Shown here piece after piece: positions 43,274 through 53,326 of a DNA stretch of 64,000 nucleotides. Each line of letters begins with the position of its first letter. Position 1 is the stretch's first letter. The translations under genes and the position numbers were made by a program. The stretch covers positions 1,550,001-1,614,000 of the forward strand of contig JAMXDE010000010.1 in assembly GCA_026770025.1 (NCBI GenBank). Direction: 5' to 3'. Source of the DNA: Craspedostauros australis. Its lineage: Eukaryota > Bacillariophyta > Bacillariophyceae > Mastogloiales > Achnanthaceae. Under the pieces are notes generated by a model. That model was not told where the DNA came from and searched no databases. It was given only the letters and a program-made list of their open reading frames with translations.

Positions 43274-43681
43274 GCATACTCCCTTCATCACTGTTGGACG
43301 ATACATGCGCTGTCATGTAGTCCAGGTCGCGGAAAATCGTGATGTTGCTCCTCCCTGGACGGGACTATTTCTCCCATCTTGGAACCCACGAGCATCACGT
43401 TACACCAGTACAACTGGTATGTTGCAATTCTTCCATCTACAGATAACAGTGGATTCATTGTTGTTGGGAAGGTCGAGAGGGCGGTGTAGGCCTGCCCTCC
43501 ATGACAGTAGGGATGGGATGTGATGGTGTTGGAACACTGCTATTTGGCTTTTGTATGGTTGATTCTGTCTTGGTTCGTGTCAATGCCACCCCTCAAGCAC
43601 AGAGATGTAGAGCTTTGGGTTGTTTGGGCATTGCAAATTGGGCAGTCTTCCATCACAAAAAGCAATCTTGCAACATTCATC

Positions 43682-45280
43682 ATGCCACGAAAGAAGGAAA
43701 AGAATCCACGCTTCATGAAGAAGGGCGAGGATGCCAGGCAGCTCATCTACGAGCTTTCAAAGGACAGCACTCTCTGGTTTTGGGAACCAGGCAGACTGCA
43801 GGAGCATTTCGCATTTCTGACAAAATACCCATGCAAGAACTTTGCTGCAGGATGGAAGGAGATTAAGTCACAGCTGCTACAAAATCAGGTCTTTTTTGGT
43901 AAGTTGGAGTGCAATGATGGTGTTGGTCTCTCCGGTGATGTTCATGTGTGTGTGGTGCATCACTTCTCAAATTTTTTTTTTGTTTCCTCACTCCCCTCTC
44001 ATGAATACCAATCACTCCTTGTTGTGCGCAGACAACGGAGAACTCAATCCCGACGTCGACAGCAATTTTCACTTCGACGTGCGCCCATTGGATGCACCAG
44101 ATGGGCTCTATAACGCCATGCTGTCCAAGACTCCCAACAACGAACAATCTCCTCCCACACTCCCAAACACGGCCACTGCCACCTCCAAGGTAGCAGCCAG
44201 ACCCACATCACGAAAGAACAGCCCCAATTGTGCTTTGTGTACTGCTGAACGACAAATGGATGATGGTTTGGAATCATTGAGTCCAGACAGTTCGAAGAGT
44301 TCGCGGAGTTCGCAGTCTGAGAGTGATGATGATGTCTACCACGGTGAAATTGAGGATGTCACTGCCAATTACACAGAGAATCGCTGCAGTTCACCCACAT
44401 CACTGATGATTCGAGACCCGCTAAAAGAACGCTTCTCGCAGTTCTTCGCGATGTCCGAGAAGGACAAGGTGAAAGAGTTTTGCGCTTTCCCCAAGACCAT
44501 CGAGGTGTTCCATACATCGCAAATTTGGACGCCAGTGGGACAAGCATATCGCATGCTGGGCATTGACTTCTACCTACCTGCAGCAGCAACACCAACCGAT
44601 GCTGAGGTGACAATCCAGTACCATGATGTTGATGGAGCACAACAGCCATTTGTGGTGTTGTTGTACACCCCACCCAAAGCGCTTGGTGGACCCGGTGGAG
44701 TCGCGCAAGTCCTTGCATCACATCTTGGTGGCTGGTACGGTGACATGGAGCAGAAGAAGCTCGCGCACGAGGGCCAGTGTAAAACCGAGCCCTTCACAGC
44801 AGACCGACGGTGCAAAATGTTTGTGCCAATGCCGTTCCCAATCGATACTTGGTTCTGTGGCACTCCTTGTCGCACTGTCAAAGGGGCTGCAATCCTGCGC
44901 CACACTGTGAAAGATAACAGTGACCGCGAGCACGAACATCTCATTCTCACTGTTCGTTTGAAGGAGCAAACAACACGTGTGGGCGTAACATGCCGTTTTG
45001 TGGAGGAGGACGACGCCCATGCTCATGCGCGGAAACCTGATTCTGTGGGTGCCAACCAAACCCCCCACAGCAGCATCACATTTCCTCACACAAATCACAG
45101 CACCATCACCATTTCCAACACCAACACTCAACACACGGATACGATCCCAACAGCAGCATCCCACTCCAACAATACTCATCCGCAATGGACCCTTCCACCA
45201 GCCACATTGGCAACTCCAGCACCAGCGCCCACACCAGCGCCCACACCAGCACCCACACCAGCACCCACACCAGCACCCAC
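43682..45280 (+). pseudogene. 5' part of a host gene broken by two retrotransposons
   Basis: Exon 1 43682-43898 and exon 2 from 44032, joined in phase 1 across a 133-bp GT-AG intron (donor GTAAGT, acceptor TGCGCAG). The ATG has a basic start (MPRKKEKNPRFMKKGED) and the frame runs to 45280, where a copia LTR interrupts it inside Pro-Ala-Pro-Thr codons made of a 12-bp repeat; a stop follows 16 bp into the LTR, so the present product would be about 493 residues. Visible parts: a basic, Trp-containing start (DSTLWFWEPGRLQEHFAF), a Ser/Asp-rich acidic stretch near 200, and a folded-looking region (EVFHTSQIWTPVGQAY, then MEQKKLAHEGQCKTEPF, FPIDTWFCGTPCRTVKGAA). I do not recognise the family. The frame continues, phase intact, at 52468-52511 and 60372-61512. 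Confidence 0.75.
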
Positions 45281-45910
45281 TATTAGCGCACGCTAAATCT
45301 CTAACAATAGCGACACCCGTCGACCAATCAGAAATCTTCACTTTTCTTACCTTTTCCGTTCCGAACGGAAATTTTGGTCGAAAATCCGTTGTGTCAGATT
45401 TGTGTCGCATTTCGCGTCGCAAGAATCGTTTTCCCTCAATCACAGATCCAAAAATGTCGTGGAAATTGATTTCTTGCCAAGATGAGCCAATCTGCCCAAT
45501 CAGGACAGACTTGGATCTTGGGTGTGACACGTGCGAATCTTGCCCTGACCTTCTCAAGTGAATACGATCAATCGTGTGATCGTACTACTAGCAACATCGT
45601 GAGAAGACGTAATTTACAACACGGGCTATCGCGGTGTTTTGTTCATTGACTTTTGCACCTCATCTTCACGCAGTAACACGCACATTTGTCGTGTTGTCTC
45701 CGTGTTATTTTTACTTGCAATTGCATGAGATCATGTCATGCCTCTCTCATGCTCACAGTTCCAAGAGGACAATCTTGTGAGCTCGACAGCATTCCTACTA
45801 CCATACGAATAACACAGTAAACAAACACTCTCCTCACCAACAACAACGACTTGATCACTCTACGTTCTCGGTGCGGTATCTTCAAACCCATCTACGATTA
45901 CGTTCTGACA
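45281..45910 (+). repeat. Copia copy 2, 5' LTR
   Basis: 630 bp from TATTAGCGCACGCTAAATC to GATTACGTTCTGACA. CCAATCAG lies near the start, and the palindrome TTCCGTTCCGAACGGAA further on may be a protein-binding or structural site. Confidence 0.95.
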
Positions 45911-45927
45911 GATTAACAGTCGCAAGC
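45911..45927 (+). other. Copia copy 2, primer-binding site
   Basis: GATTAACAGTCGCAAGC directly after the 5' LTR, complementary to the anticodon arm of tRNA-Asn (CTGTTAA loop), the same as in copy 1 and one base different from the TRIM. Confidence 0.82.
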
Positions 45928-46230
45928 TTTCACCTACTGAATTGATTGCGTGACAATCCATCCATCCTTCATCCCTCGTTCACCCACGAGCGATCCCTTC
46001 ATCTTCCATCACGTGACGACGTGATTTCGGCTTCCCTTCGGCTTTCTCGCATCCGCAGAACGCCCCCCTTTCGGTTCCTCTGCTGAGTTCGGGCCTTCCC
46101 ACTCAGCCATCCAAGACTTCCTGCAGCACCCTCCCGCACCAGAAGACGATTCAGTCAGTGCACCCCAGCCTCAGCTATCCTTCAGCCTCCAGCATCCGCA
46201 TCCACTCTCTCCATCCATCCATCGCCAATC

Positions 46231-49200
46231 ATGTCGACTCCTGAGATGGACCTCGCCACCTTGGATCACATCCTCGGTGTCATCGGCATCCCTTTGGACT
46301 CCACTCCTCGCGACATCATCGCCCATGCGGACATCGTCAGCCCTCTTGACCTTGTCTCGCTCACCGAAGATGATCTTCGCAGCTTCCAACTTCGTGATGA
46401 TACCGAAGATGGCGAAACCATCGTCGCCGTACTCGGAGTGAACCACATCCGCAAGATTCTCAACCTTGGCAAGTGGTATCTCACCCAAGCCATCCTCGAC
46501 GACAACACCTGGAACGATCTCGATCGTACCTCGTTCATGGCGTTCACAGCTGAGCAGAACAACCCTTCCCTTCCGTCTTCGAACTCGCATTCGACTGCAA
46601 GCTCTCCCATTCCATCTCCGATGGGCATGGGTCATCACACCACTCCAGCATCCGCATTCCGTCCGGTGCCTGAAGAACCTCCGCATGTGAACTTCGCATT
46701 CGATCCTTCGGCTTCGGTGCCTGATCCTGCCTACCCGCAACCACCTGTGACTCCATCCATGGCACCCTCTTCCAACTTCCAAGGTGTCCATGCCATGGAG
46801 CTACCGGCTGACTACGTCAAGGAGTTCAGCAAGGCAACCAAACGAGAGAGCCTGTCGCTCCCGACACTGAAGGACGACAAGCACTTCCTCACCTTCATGC
46901 GGACCTTCGAGACTCTTTCCTTCTCTCATGGACTCAACCACCATCTCGACATGGACTTCATGCCAGCACCCAAGGACGAGGCCTTCTTCGCGAGCCAGAA
47001 TCGCTACCTCTTCGCCGTGCTCACTGAGCATGTCAAGACTTCCAAGAGTCGGCGCATCATCCGCGCCTACAAGAAGTCTTGCGATGGCCGTGCGGCCTAT
47101 GCCGACCTCGTTGACAGCTACACCAGTGGCGTCGTCGGCGAGACTCTGTCCATCAAATACAGAGACACCATCGTCGCCTTCCGTCTGGACCAGACTTGGA
47201 CCAAGACCCGCGAGCAATTCCTCGATGCTTGGGAAACCAAGCTCGACGACATCGAGGAGCTCGATGATGCATGCGTTGACGAGGCAGTCAAGCAGCAATG
47301 GTTGCGCACCGCCATCGGTCCCGATGTCGACCTGACTCGGGCCTACACCAACGTCAAGTCCAACTCCCGCCAACGTCACAAGCAATCTCGCGGCTTCATC
47401 AAGGTTGGTGTCTCCTTCGAAGACCTCCTTGAGTTCGTTCGAGATGAGGCACAATCCCTTGACGCCAACCAGCCTCGCACCACATCTCGGCGCAAGGTCA
47501 ACAACGCCAAGACCAGCGGCTCTGCTGGCAAAGGCAATGGCAAGGACTACGCCAAGGACGACCGTCGTTCCATCCCCAATGATGAATGGCGTGAGATGTC
47601 CAAGGACCAACGCAAGGCATTCCTCGAAGCAAAGGGAAAGTGGCGCAAGAACAAGGGCAAGGGCAAGGCTGACTCCCACCGAGCTGCCAACAACGCTGCC
47701 ACATCTTCGGGTACCACCGACACTCCTTCCGCAACTCCATCCGCTGGCAACACGGACTCTTCCAAGGCTGGTGACCAGTCCACTGCCATCGATCGCCTTC
47801 TCGCACAGACCAAGTCCACCTCTTCGTCTGACGATACTCCTCAACTGGTCTACAAGGGCCAGACCTGGCGCCTTGCCAACTCCACGGTGGTCCGGTACAG
47901 CTTCAACAAGCTTGTCAAGGACCACTCTGGCTCTCTCGTCGACAGCGGTGCCAATGGTGGCCTGGCTGGCGATGACGTCCTCGTTCTCTGCAAGACAGGA
48001 CACACCGCCGACGTCAGTGGCATTGGTGACTCTGCCATCGCCAACCTCGACATCGGTACGGTTGCCGGTCTCATCCAGACCACCGAAGGGCCCATCATTG
48101 GTAAATTCCACCAATACGCGCTCTACGGAAAGGGCAAGACCATCCATTCATCCAACCAGCTTGGTGCCTTCGGAATGGATGTCAACGAACGCCCACGGAA
48201 TCTCCCTGGAGGTCGCCAGACCATCATCACACCAGGAGGCCACATCATCCCACTGGCTGTCCGGCAAGGCCTGTCCTACATGGACATGGCCAAGCCTACC
48301 CGCTCCGAACTCGACGAGTATCCACATGTCGACTTCACCGCGGACGACGAATGGGACCCTTCTTCCCTCGACCAGGAGATGAACCTCGACGACGTCGATG
48401 ATGATGACGCCGCAGCACTCCAGCGCCGCGAGAACAACTCTACAGTTCTCACGGCCTACACTGGTGCTCGCCAAGCTGACATCGCTGACAATCCGGGCAG
48501 CATCATTGCCACTCGCAAGCCTGCTGACTACGAGGCCCTCCGCCCCCACTTCGGCTGGATACCAGCTCGTCGCGTTCGCGACACTCTTCGGTGCACCTCC
48601 CAGTGGTACCGTACCGCCGAGCGCTTCTCCATGCGCAAGCATTTCAAGTCTCGGTTCCCAGCGGCCAACGTCGACCGTCTCCATGAGACGGTTGCGATGG
48701 ATACGCTCTTCTCCGATACCCCTGCTCACGACGACGGGGTTCCCGGCCATGGCGGCTGCACCATGCTTCAGGTGTACGTCGCCCTCGACTCTCGGTTCAC
48801 GGCCGGCTTTCCCATGCCATCCGAGAGCCGCATCTCCGACACTCTCCGTGACTTCATCCGACGCCACGGGGCTCCCGACCTACTGATGTCCGACAACGCC
48901 AAGGCGCAGATCGGTAACAAGGTTATGGAGATCCTCCGGCAGTATCACATCCGTGATCACCAGAGTGAGCCGGAACATCAACACCAGAACGGCGCGGAAC
49001 GCCGGATCCAGGATATCAAACGCACAACCAACGGTGTGATGGATCGCACGGGTACTCCCGACCGCTTCTGGCTGATCTGCACGCTCTATGTGGTTGATCT
49101 CTTCAATCACATCGCGCAGGTCACCGCTGGCTCCATCACCCCCCTCCAAGCCGCCTTCGGACAGCGACCGGACATCTCCAAGTTCCTGTCCTACCGATGG

Positions 49201-51813
49201 TGGCAGCCTGTCTACTACCGGGTTGACAACCCCACCTTCCCCAGCCAGTCCAAGGAGCGCAGTGGGCGCTGGGCCGGTCCCTGCCTTCACAAAGGCGATG
49301 ATCTTACCTTCTGGGTCCTCGACGACGAGACCCAGCGACTTCTTCCTCGGTCTGCCATCCGACCTGCCGACGACTCTGCCACCCGCAATCTTCGTGCGGA
49401 CTTCCCCTTCCCCATTGTTGGGGAGGACGATGGCTCTGATGCCATGAATGTGGCGAATGGGGAGCCTGACGACGATATCTCCGTCCCTCCTGACTCCGAC
49501 CCCATCGTACACTCCCTCGCCGATTCCATCCTGGCTGACCGCCGCGGCACAGACCCTGAAACAGTGGGGAATGCCAAGGTCCACATCCCGAAGTTCTCTC
49601 CCGAGGATCTCGTTGGGATGACCTTCATCCACGAGAAGGATGGCCAACAAGTCAGAGCGGAGGTGGTGCAAAAGGTCAATGACCTTGATGCAGCCAACCA
49701 CCAACGCATCAAGATGCTACTCGCACTGGCTGATGGGGAGACGCATGACCTCATCTCCTACGTTGAGCTCGCCGATATCATCGAACGGCAACAGGAGCAC
49801 AACGACGACCCCGACGCCAAGTGGGAGTTCGACTCCATCATCGGACACGAGGGTCCCCTCTCATCTTCCTCTCCCTCCTACAAGGGATCCAGCTTCAACG
49901 TCATCGTGAAATGGGGAGACGGCTCCACCTCCACCGAACCCCTCTCCATCATGATTCAGGATGATCCCGTCTCTTGCGCTGCCTACGGCCGCCGCCACGA
50001 GCTGCTCGACGAGCCTGGCTGGAAGCGCCTCAAGCGCCTCGCCATCCGCACCAATCGTCTCGAGCGCCAGGTCAACAAATCGAAGACCTTCAACCACGCT
50101 CCTACCTTCCAGTTCGGTGTCCAAGTCCCTCGCAACCACAAGGAAGCGATGCGACTCGACGACAAGAACGGCAACTCCCTTTGGGCCGACGCCGAGAAGA
50201 AGGAGATGGACCAACTCTTCGGGTACCACACCTTCAAGTCTCTCGGCAAAGGCGCCCCTGTCCCTTCCGGCTTCCAGAAGATCCGCCTCCAATGGGTCTA
50301 TGCTGTGAAGCATGACCTCCGTCACAAGGCGCGCTGCGTCGCTGGGGGTCACCTCACCGACCCCTGCAAGGATGCATCCTATGCAGGTGTGGTCAGTCTT
50401 CGCTCTCTCCGCCTCTCCCTCCTCGCCGGCGAACTCAATGGCATTCCAACATGGGTTGGAGACATCGGCAATGCGTATCTTGAGGCCTTCACTCAAGAAC
50501 GCATCTGCTTCATCGCTGGCGACGAATTCGGTGACTTCGCTGGTCATACCATGCAGATAGTCAAGGCACTCTACGGCCTGCGCACATCGGGCGCCCGATT
50601 CCATGAGGCTCTCGCCGACACCCTTCGCGACATGGGTTTCCTCCAATGCCGCTCCGATCCCGACGTCTGGATGCGTGACGCCAACTCCCATTGGGAGTAT
50701 GTCTGCGTCTACGTTGATGACCTCACCGCGACAATGGCCGACCCCAAGGCCTTCTTCGACATCCTCTCTTCGAAGTACGGGTACCAGCTCAAGGGAGTTG
50801 GTCCTATCAAGTACCATCTCGGTGCTGACTTCGGCCGTGATCCCGACGGCACTCTCAAGCTCTCCCCGCAATCCTACATCAAGCGGATGATGGAGAACTA
50901 CGAACGCATGTTCGGCGAGCTTCCCCGCAAGATCAGCTGCCCTCTCGACAAGGCCGACAGTCCGGAGCTCGACACCTCTTCCGAACTTAGCGAAACCGAC
51001 AAACGCAAGTTCATGTCACTCATCGGCGCACTCCAGTGGTGTATCTCCCTCGGACGGTTTGACATCTCTGTCGCCGTCATGACGCTGGCACGCTTCCGCT
51101 CAGCTCCTCGCCAAGGTCATCTGGATCGCGCAAAGCGGATCTACGGATATCTTCGCAAGCATCCTGATGCTGCCATCCGCTTCCGCACCTGCGTTCCCCG
51201 CTTCGATCTCCACTACGAGGTTCCCAACCATGACTGGATCTACTCCGTCTACGGGAAGACCTCTGAGGAGATTCCGGACGACATCCCCGAGCCGAAAGGC
51301 AAGCCCGTCCGAACCACCACGTTCGTCGACGCCAACCTTCTCCACTGCCAAGTCACTGGCAGATCGGCCACCGGTGCCCTCCATCTGGTCAACCAGACCC
51401 CCATCGAATGGTTCTCCAAGCGTCAAGGCACGGTTGAGACCGCCACCTACGGGTCCGAGTTCGTCGCTGCCCGTCAAGCTACAGAGCAGATCATCTCCCT
51501 CCGTCTTGCCCTTCGTGAAATGGGCATTCCGATCGACGGCCCCAGCTGGATGCTGGGTGACAATCAGTCCGTCATCACCTCCTCCACGGTCCCCAAGAGC
51601 ATGCTCTCCAAGCGCCACAACGCACTGGCCTACCATCGCGTCCGGTCCGCTGTCGCCGCTGGCATCCTCTACTTCATCAAGATCCCCGGCACGCAGAACG
51701 TCGCCGACGTGATGACGAAGTTCCTTCCATGGGCTGTCTTCTGGCCCCTCGTGAAGCCCATCCTCTTCTGGAAAGGACACACCGAGTCCTCTTCCCCGAC
51801 CTACAAGACCTGA
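46231..51813 (+). CDS. Gag-Pol polyprotein of copia copy 2
   Basis: 1860 residues without interruption. Protease DSGANGG (D571), integrase D824, D888 and E923, reverse transcriptase YVDD (1494-1497), RNase H D1700. It differs from the copy 1 protein at only a handful of residues (for example near residues 21, 56-59 and 430), consistent with recent common origin and purifying selection or little time. No CCHC zinc knuckle is visible in Gag, unlike the element at 52512-60371. The stop is 24 bp before the 3' LTR. Confidence 0.96.
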   Translation: MSTPEMDLATLDHILGVIGIPLDSTPRDIIAHADIVSPLDLVSLTEDDLRSFQLRDDTEDGETIVAVLGVNHIRKILNLGKWYLTQAILDDNTWNDLDRTSFMAFTAEQNNPSLPSSNSHSTASSPIPSPMGMGHHTTPASAFRPVPEEPPHVNFAFDPSASVPDPAYPQPPVTPSMAPSSNFQGVHAMELPADYVKEFSKATKRESLSLPTLKDDKHFLTFMRTFETLSFSHGLNHHLDMDFMPAPKDEAFFASQNRYLFAVLTEHVKTSKSRRIIRAYKKSCDGRAAYADLVDSYTSGVVGETLSIKYRDTIVAFRLDQTWTKTREQFLDAWETKLDDIEELDDACVDEAVKQQWLRTAIGPDVDLTRAYTNVKSNSRQRHKQSRGFIKVGVSFEDLLEFVRDEAQSLDANQPRTTSRRKVNNAKTSGSAGKGNGKDYAKDDRRSIPNDEWREMSKDQRKAFLEAKGKWRKNKGKGKADSHRAANNAATSSGTTDTPSATPSAGNTDSSKAGDQSTAIDRLLAQTKSTSSSDDTPQLVYKGQTWRLANSTVVRYSFNKLVKDHSGSLVDSGANGGLAGDDVLVLCKTGHTADVSGIGDSAIANLDIGTVAGLIQTTEGPIIGKFHQYALYGKGKTIHSSNQLGAFGMDVNERPRNLPGGRQTIITPGGHIIPLAVRQGLSYMDMAKPTRSELDEYPHVDFTADDEWDPSSLDQEMNLDDVDDDDAAALQRRENNSTVLTAYTGARQADIADNPGSIIATRKPADYEALRPHFGWIPARRVRDTLRCTSQWYRTAERFSMRKHFKSRFPAANVDRLHETVAMDTLFSDTPAHDDGVPGHGGCTMLQVYVALDSRFTAGFPMPSESRISDTLRDFIRRHGAPDLLMSDNAKAQIGNKVMEILRQYHIRDHQSEPEHQHQNGAERRIQDIKRTTNGVMDRTGTPDRFWLICTLYVVDLFNHIAQVTAGSITPLQAAFGQRPDISKFLSYRWWQPVYYRVDNPTFPSQSKERSGRWAGPCLHKGDDLTFWVLDDETQRLLPRSAIRPADDSATRNLRADFPFPIVGEDDGSDAMNVANGEPDDDISVPPDSDPIVHSLADSILADRRGTDPETVGNAKVHIPKFSPEDLVGMTFIHEKDGQQVRAEVVQKVNDLDAANHQRIKMLLALADGETHDLISYVELADIIERQQEHNDDPDAKWEFDSIIGHEGPLSSSSPSYKGSSFNVIVKWGDGSTSTEPLSIMIQDDPVSCAAYGRRHELLDEPGWKRLKRLAIRTNRLERQVNKSKTFNHAPTFQFGVQVPRNHKEAMRLDDKNGNSLWADAEKKEMDQLFGYHTFKSLGKGAPVPSGFQKIRLQWVYAVKHDLRHKARCVAGGHLTDPCKDASYAGVVSLRSLRLSLLAGELNGIPTWVGDIGNAYLEAFTQERICFIAGDEFGDFAGHTMQIVKALYGLRTSGARFHEALADTLRDMGFLQCRSDPDVWMRDANSHWEYVCVYVDDLTATMADPKAFFDILSSKYGYQLKGVGPIKYHLGADFGRDPDGTLKLSPQSYIKRMMENYERMFGELPRKISCPLDKADSPELDTSSELSETDKRKFMSLIGALQWCISLGRFDISVAVMTLARFRSAPRQGHLDRAKRIYGYLRKHPDAAIRFRTCVPRFDLHYEVPNHDWIYSVYGKTSEEIPDDIPEPKGKPVRTTTFVDANLLHCQVTGRSATGALHLVNQTPIEWFSKRQGTVETATYGSEFVAARQATEQIISLRLALREMGIPIDGPSWMLGDNQSVITSSTVPKSMLSKRHNALAYHRVRSAVAAGILYFIKIPGTQNVADVMTKFLPWAVFWPLVKPILFWKGHTESSSPTYKT

Positions 51814-51828
51814 ATGTCCGGGACACGC

Positions 51829-51837
51829 TTTGGGGAG
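51829..51837 (+). other. Copia copy 2, polypurine tract
   Basis: TTTGGGGAG immediately before the 3' LTR. Confidence 0.85.
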
Positions 51838-52467
51838 TATTAGCGCACGCTAAATCTCTAACAATAGCGACACCCGTCGACCAATCAGAAATCTTCACTT
51901 TTCTTACCTTTTCCGTTCCGAACGGAAATTTTGGTCGAAAATCCGTTGTGTCAGATTTGTGTCGCATTTCGCGTCGCAAGAATCGTTTTCCCTCAATCAC
52001 AGATCCAAAAATGTCGTGGAAATTGATTTCTTGCCAAGATGAGCCAATCTGCCCAATCAGGACAGACTTGGATCTTGGGTGTGACACGTGCGAATCTTGC
52101 CCTGACCTTCTCAAGTGAATACGATCAATCGTGTGATCGTACTACTAGCAACATCGTGAGAAGACGTAATTTACAACACGGGCTATCGCGGTGTTTTGTT
52201 CATTGACTTTTGCACCTCATCTTCACGCAGTAACACGCACATTTGTCGTGTTGTCTCCGTGTTATTTTTACTTGCAATTGCATGAGATCATGTCATGCCT
52301 CTCTCATGCTCACAGTTCCAAGAGGACAATCTTGTGAGCTCGACAGCATTCCTACTACCATACGAATAACACAGTAAACAAACACTCTCCTCACCAACAA
52401 CAACGACTTGATCACTCTACGTTCTCGGTGCGGTATCTTCAAACCCATCTACGATTACGTTCTGACA
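51838..52467 (+). repeat. Copia copy 2, 3' LTR
   Basis: 630 bp, matching 45281-45910 with no difference seen by eye. Confidence 0.95.
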
Positions 52468-52511
52468 CCCACACCAGCACCCACACCAGCACCCACACCA
52501 GCACCCACACC
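52468..52511 (+). repeat. Host-gene fragment between two retrotransposons: 12-bp repeat
   Basis: 44 bp of CCCACACCAGCA units, coding Pro-Thr-Pro-Ala. It begins with the second CCCAC target duplication of copia copy 2 and ends with the first CACACC duplication of the next element. It is the only host sequence left between the two insertions. Confidence 0.92.
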
Positions 52512-53306
52512 TGTTGGCAAGTTCCGCTCACGGTAACCTACGATCGTGGAAGATGGTATTGGTTGATAGTCGTTCGTTTGCTATTTCATTACGTTGGCAC
52601 TCCGATACTCTCGGTGTCCGTTCGTTCTCTTGCCCGATGCTCTCGGCGCTTCAATCTGTTTCGTAGATTCGGTCTCCGACTATGAGTCGGTACGCGAGAT
52701 CCTCTCTCGCTCCTCTCTGTATTCTCTCTCTCTCTCTCTCTCAACATCGTGTGCTCGTGCTACACGATCCTCCGTGTTTGATGCGTGCTCCGCATCCGAC
52801 ACTCCGTTCATTCAGTACTGGCTTCTACTCCATGAGTACTTACCATTTGAAGTTCACCTTCAGTATCCATGATCTTCATGAGTCATCGTATCTTCGCCTC
52901 CTGCTCTAACTTGGAGACAGCTGTCGACGTGGTGACATGTTGACATCCTGTCGACGTCAGTAGGCGTCCTTCTGCTCTCCAGATGTCACGTTCCATTGGT
53001 GATGCAGTAGTCTGTCAGATGATATCGTCATCTGAGGTTTAGTTGGGAAGTACCTCGAGATTCTCTTGGTACCATTGATGCATGGACGGACGATTTTCTG
53101 ATTCTTCCAGAAATCGTTATTTGCAAATTTCCTCCAGAAATCTTGCCCCTTTTTGTGTGTTCCATTTCCCCTGTAATTCTGACGAATCACAGCATACTAT
53201 CGACACGAGTATAGTTATACCGTCCAAGTGCGTATGAGAGAATAGCGGGTGAACGATGCACATATACACGTACATCTTGATATATACTCACATGTACATC
53301 TCGACA
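52512..53306 (-). repeat. Second-family copia, 3' LTR
   Basis: 795 bp, including a (CT)n run near 52725-52742. The minus strand shows AGGAAGGG just before it (53307-53314), a polypurine tract. Confidence 0.94.
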
Positions 53307-53326
53307 CCCTTCCTGTGTGCATTCGG

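Larger units (their letters stand above)
45281..52467 (+). mobile_element. Full-length Ty1/copia retrotransposon, CoDi-like, copy 2
   Basis: 7187 bp with two 630-bp LTRs, identical to each other as far as compared, and a 5-bp target-site duplication CCCAC (45276-45280 and 52468-52472). Its parts are in the same order as in copy 1 at 31998-39170. The LTRs of the two copies differ by indels and substitutions (630 against 623 bp) while the proteins are almost the same, so they are sister lineages and not duplicates of one insertion. It sits in the 12-bp repeat of the host gene, in the same orientation as that gene. Confidence 0.97.
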
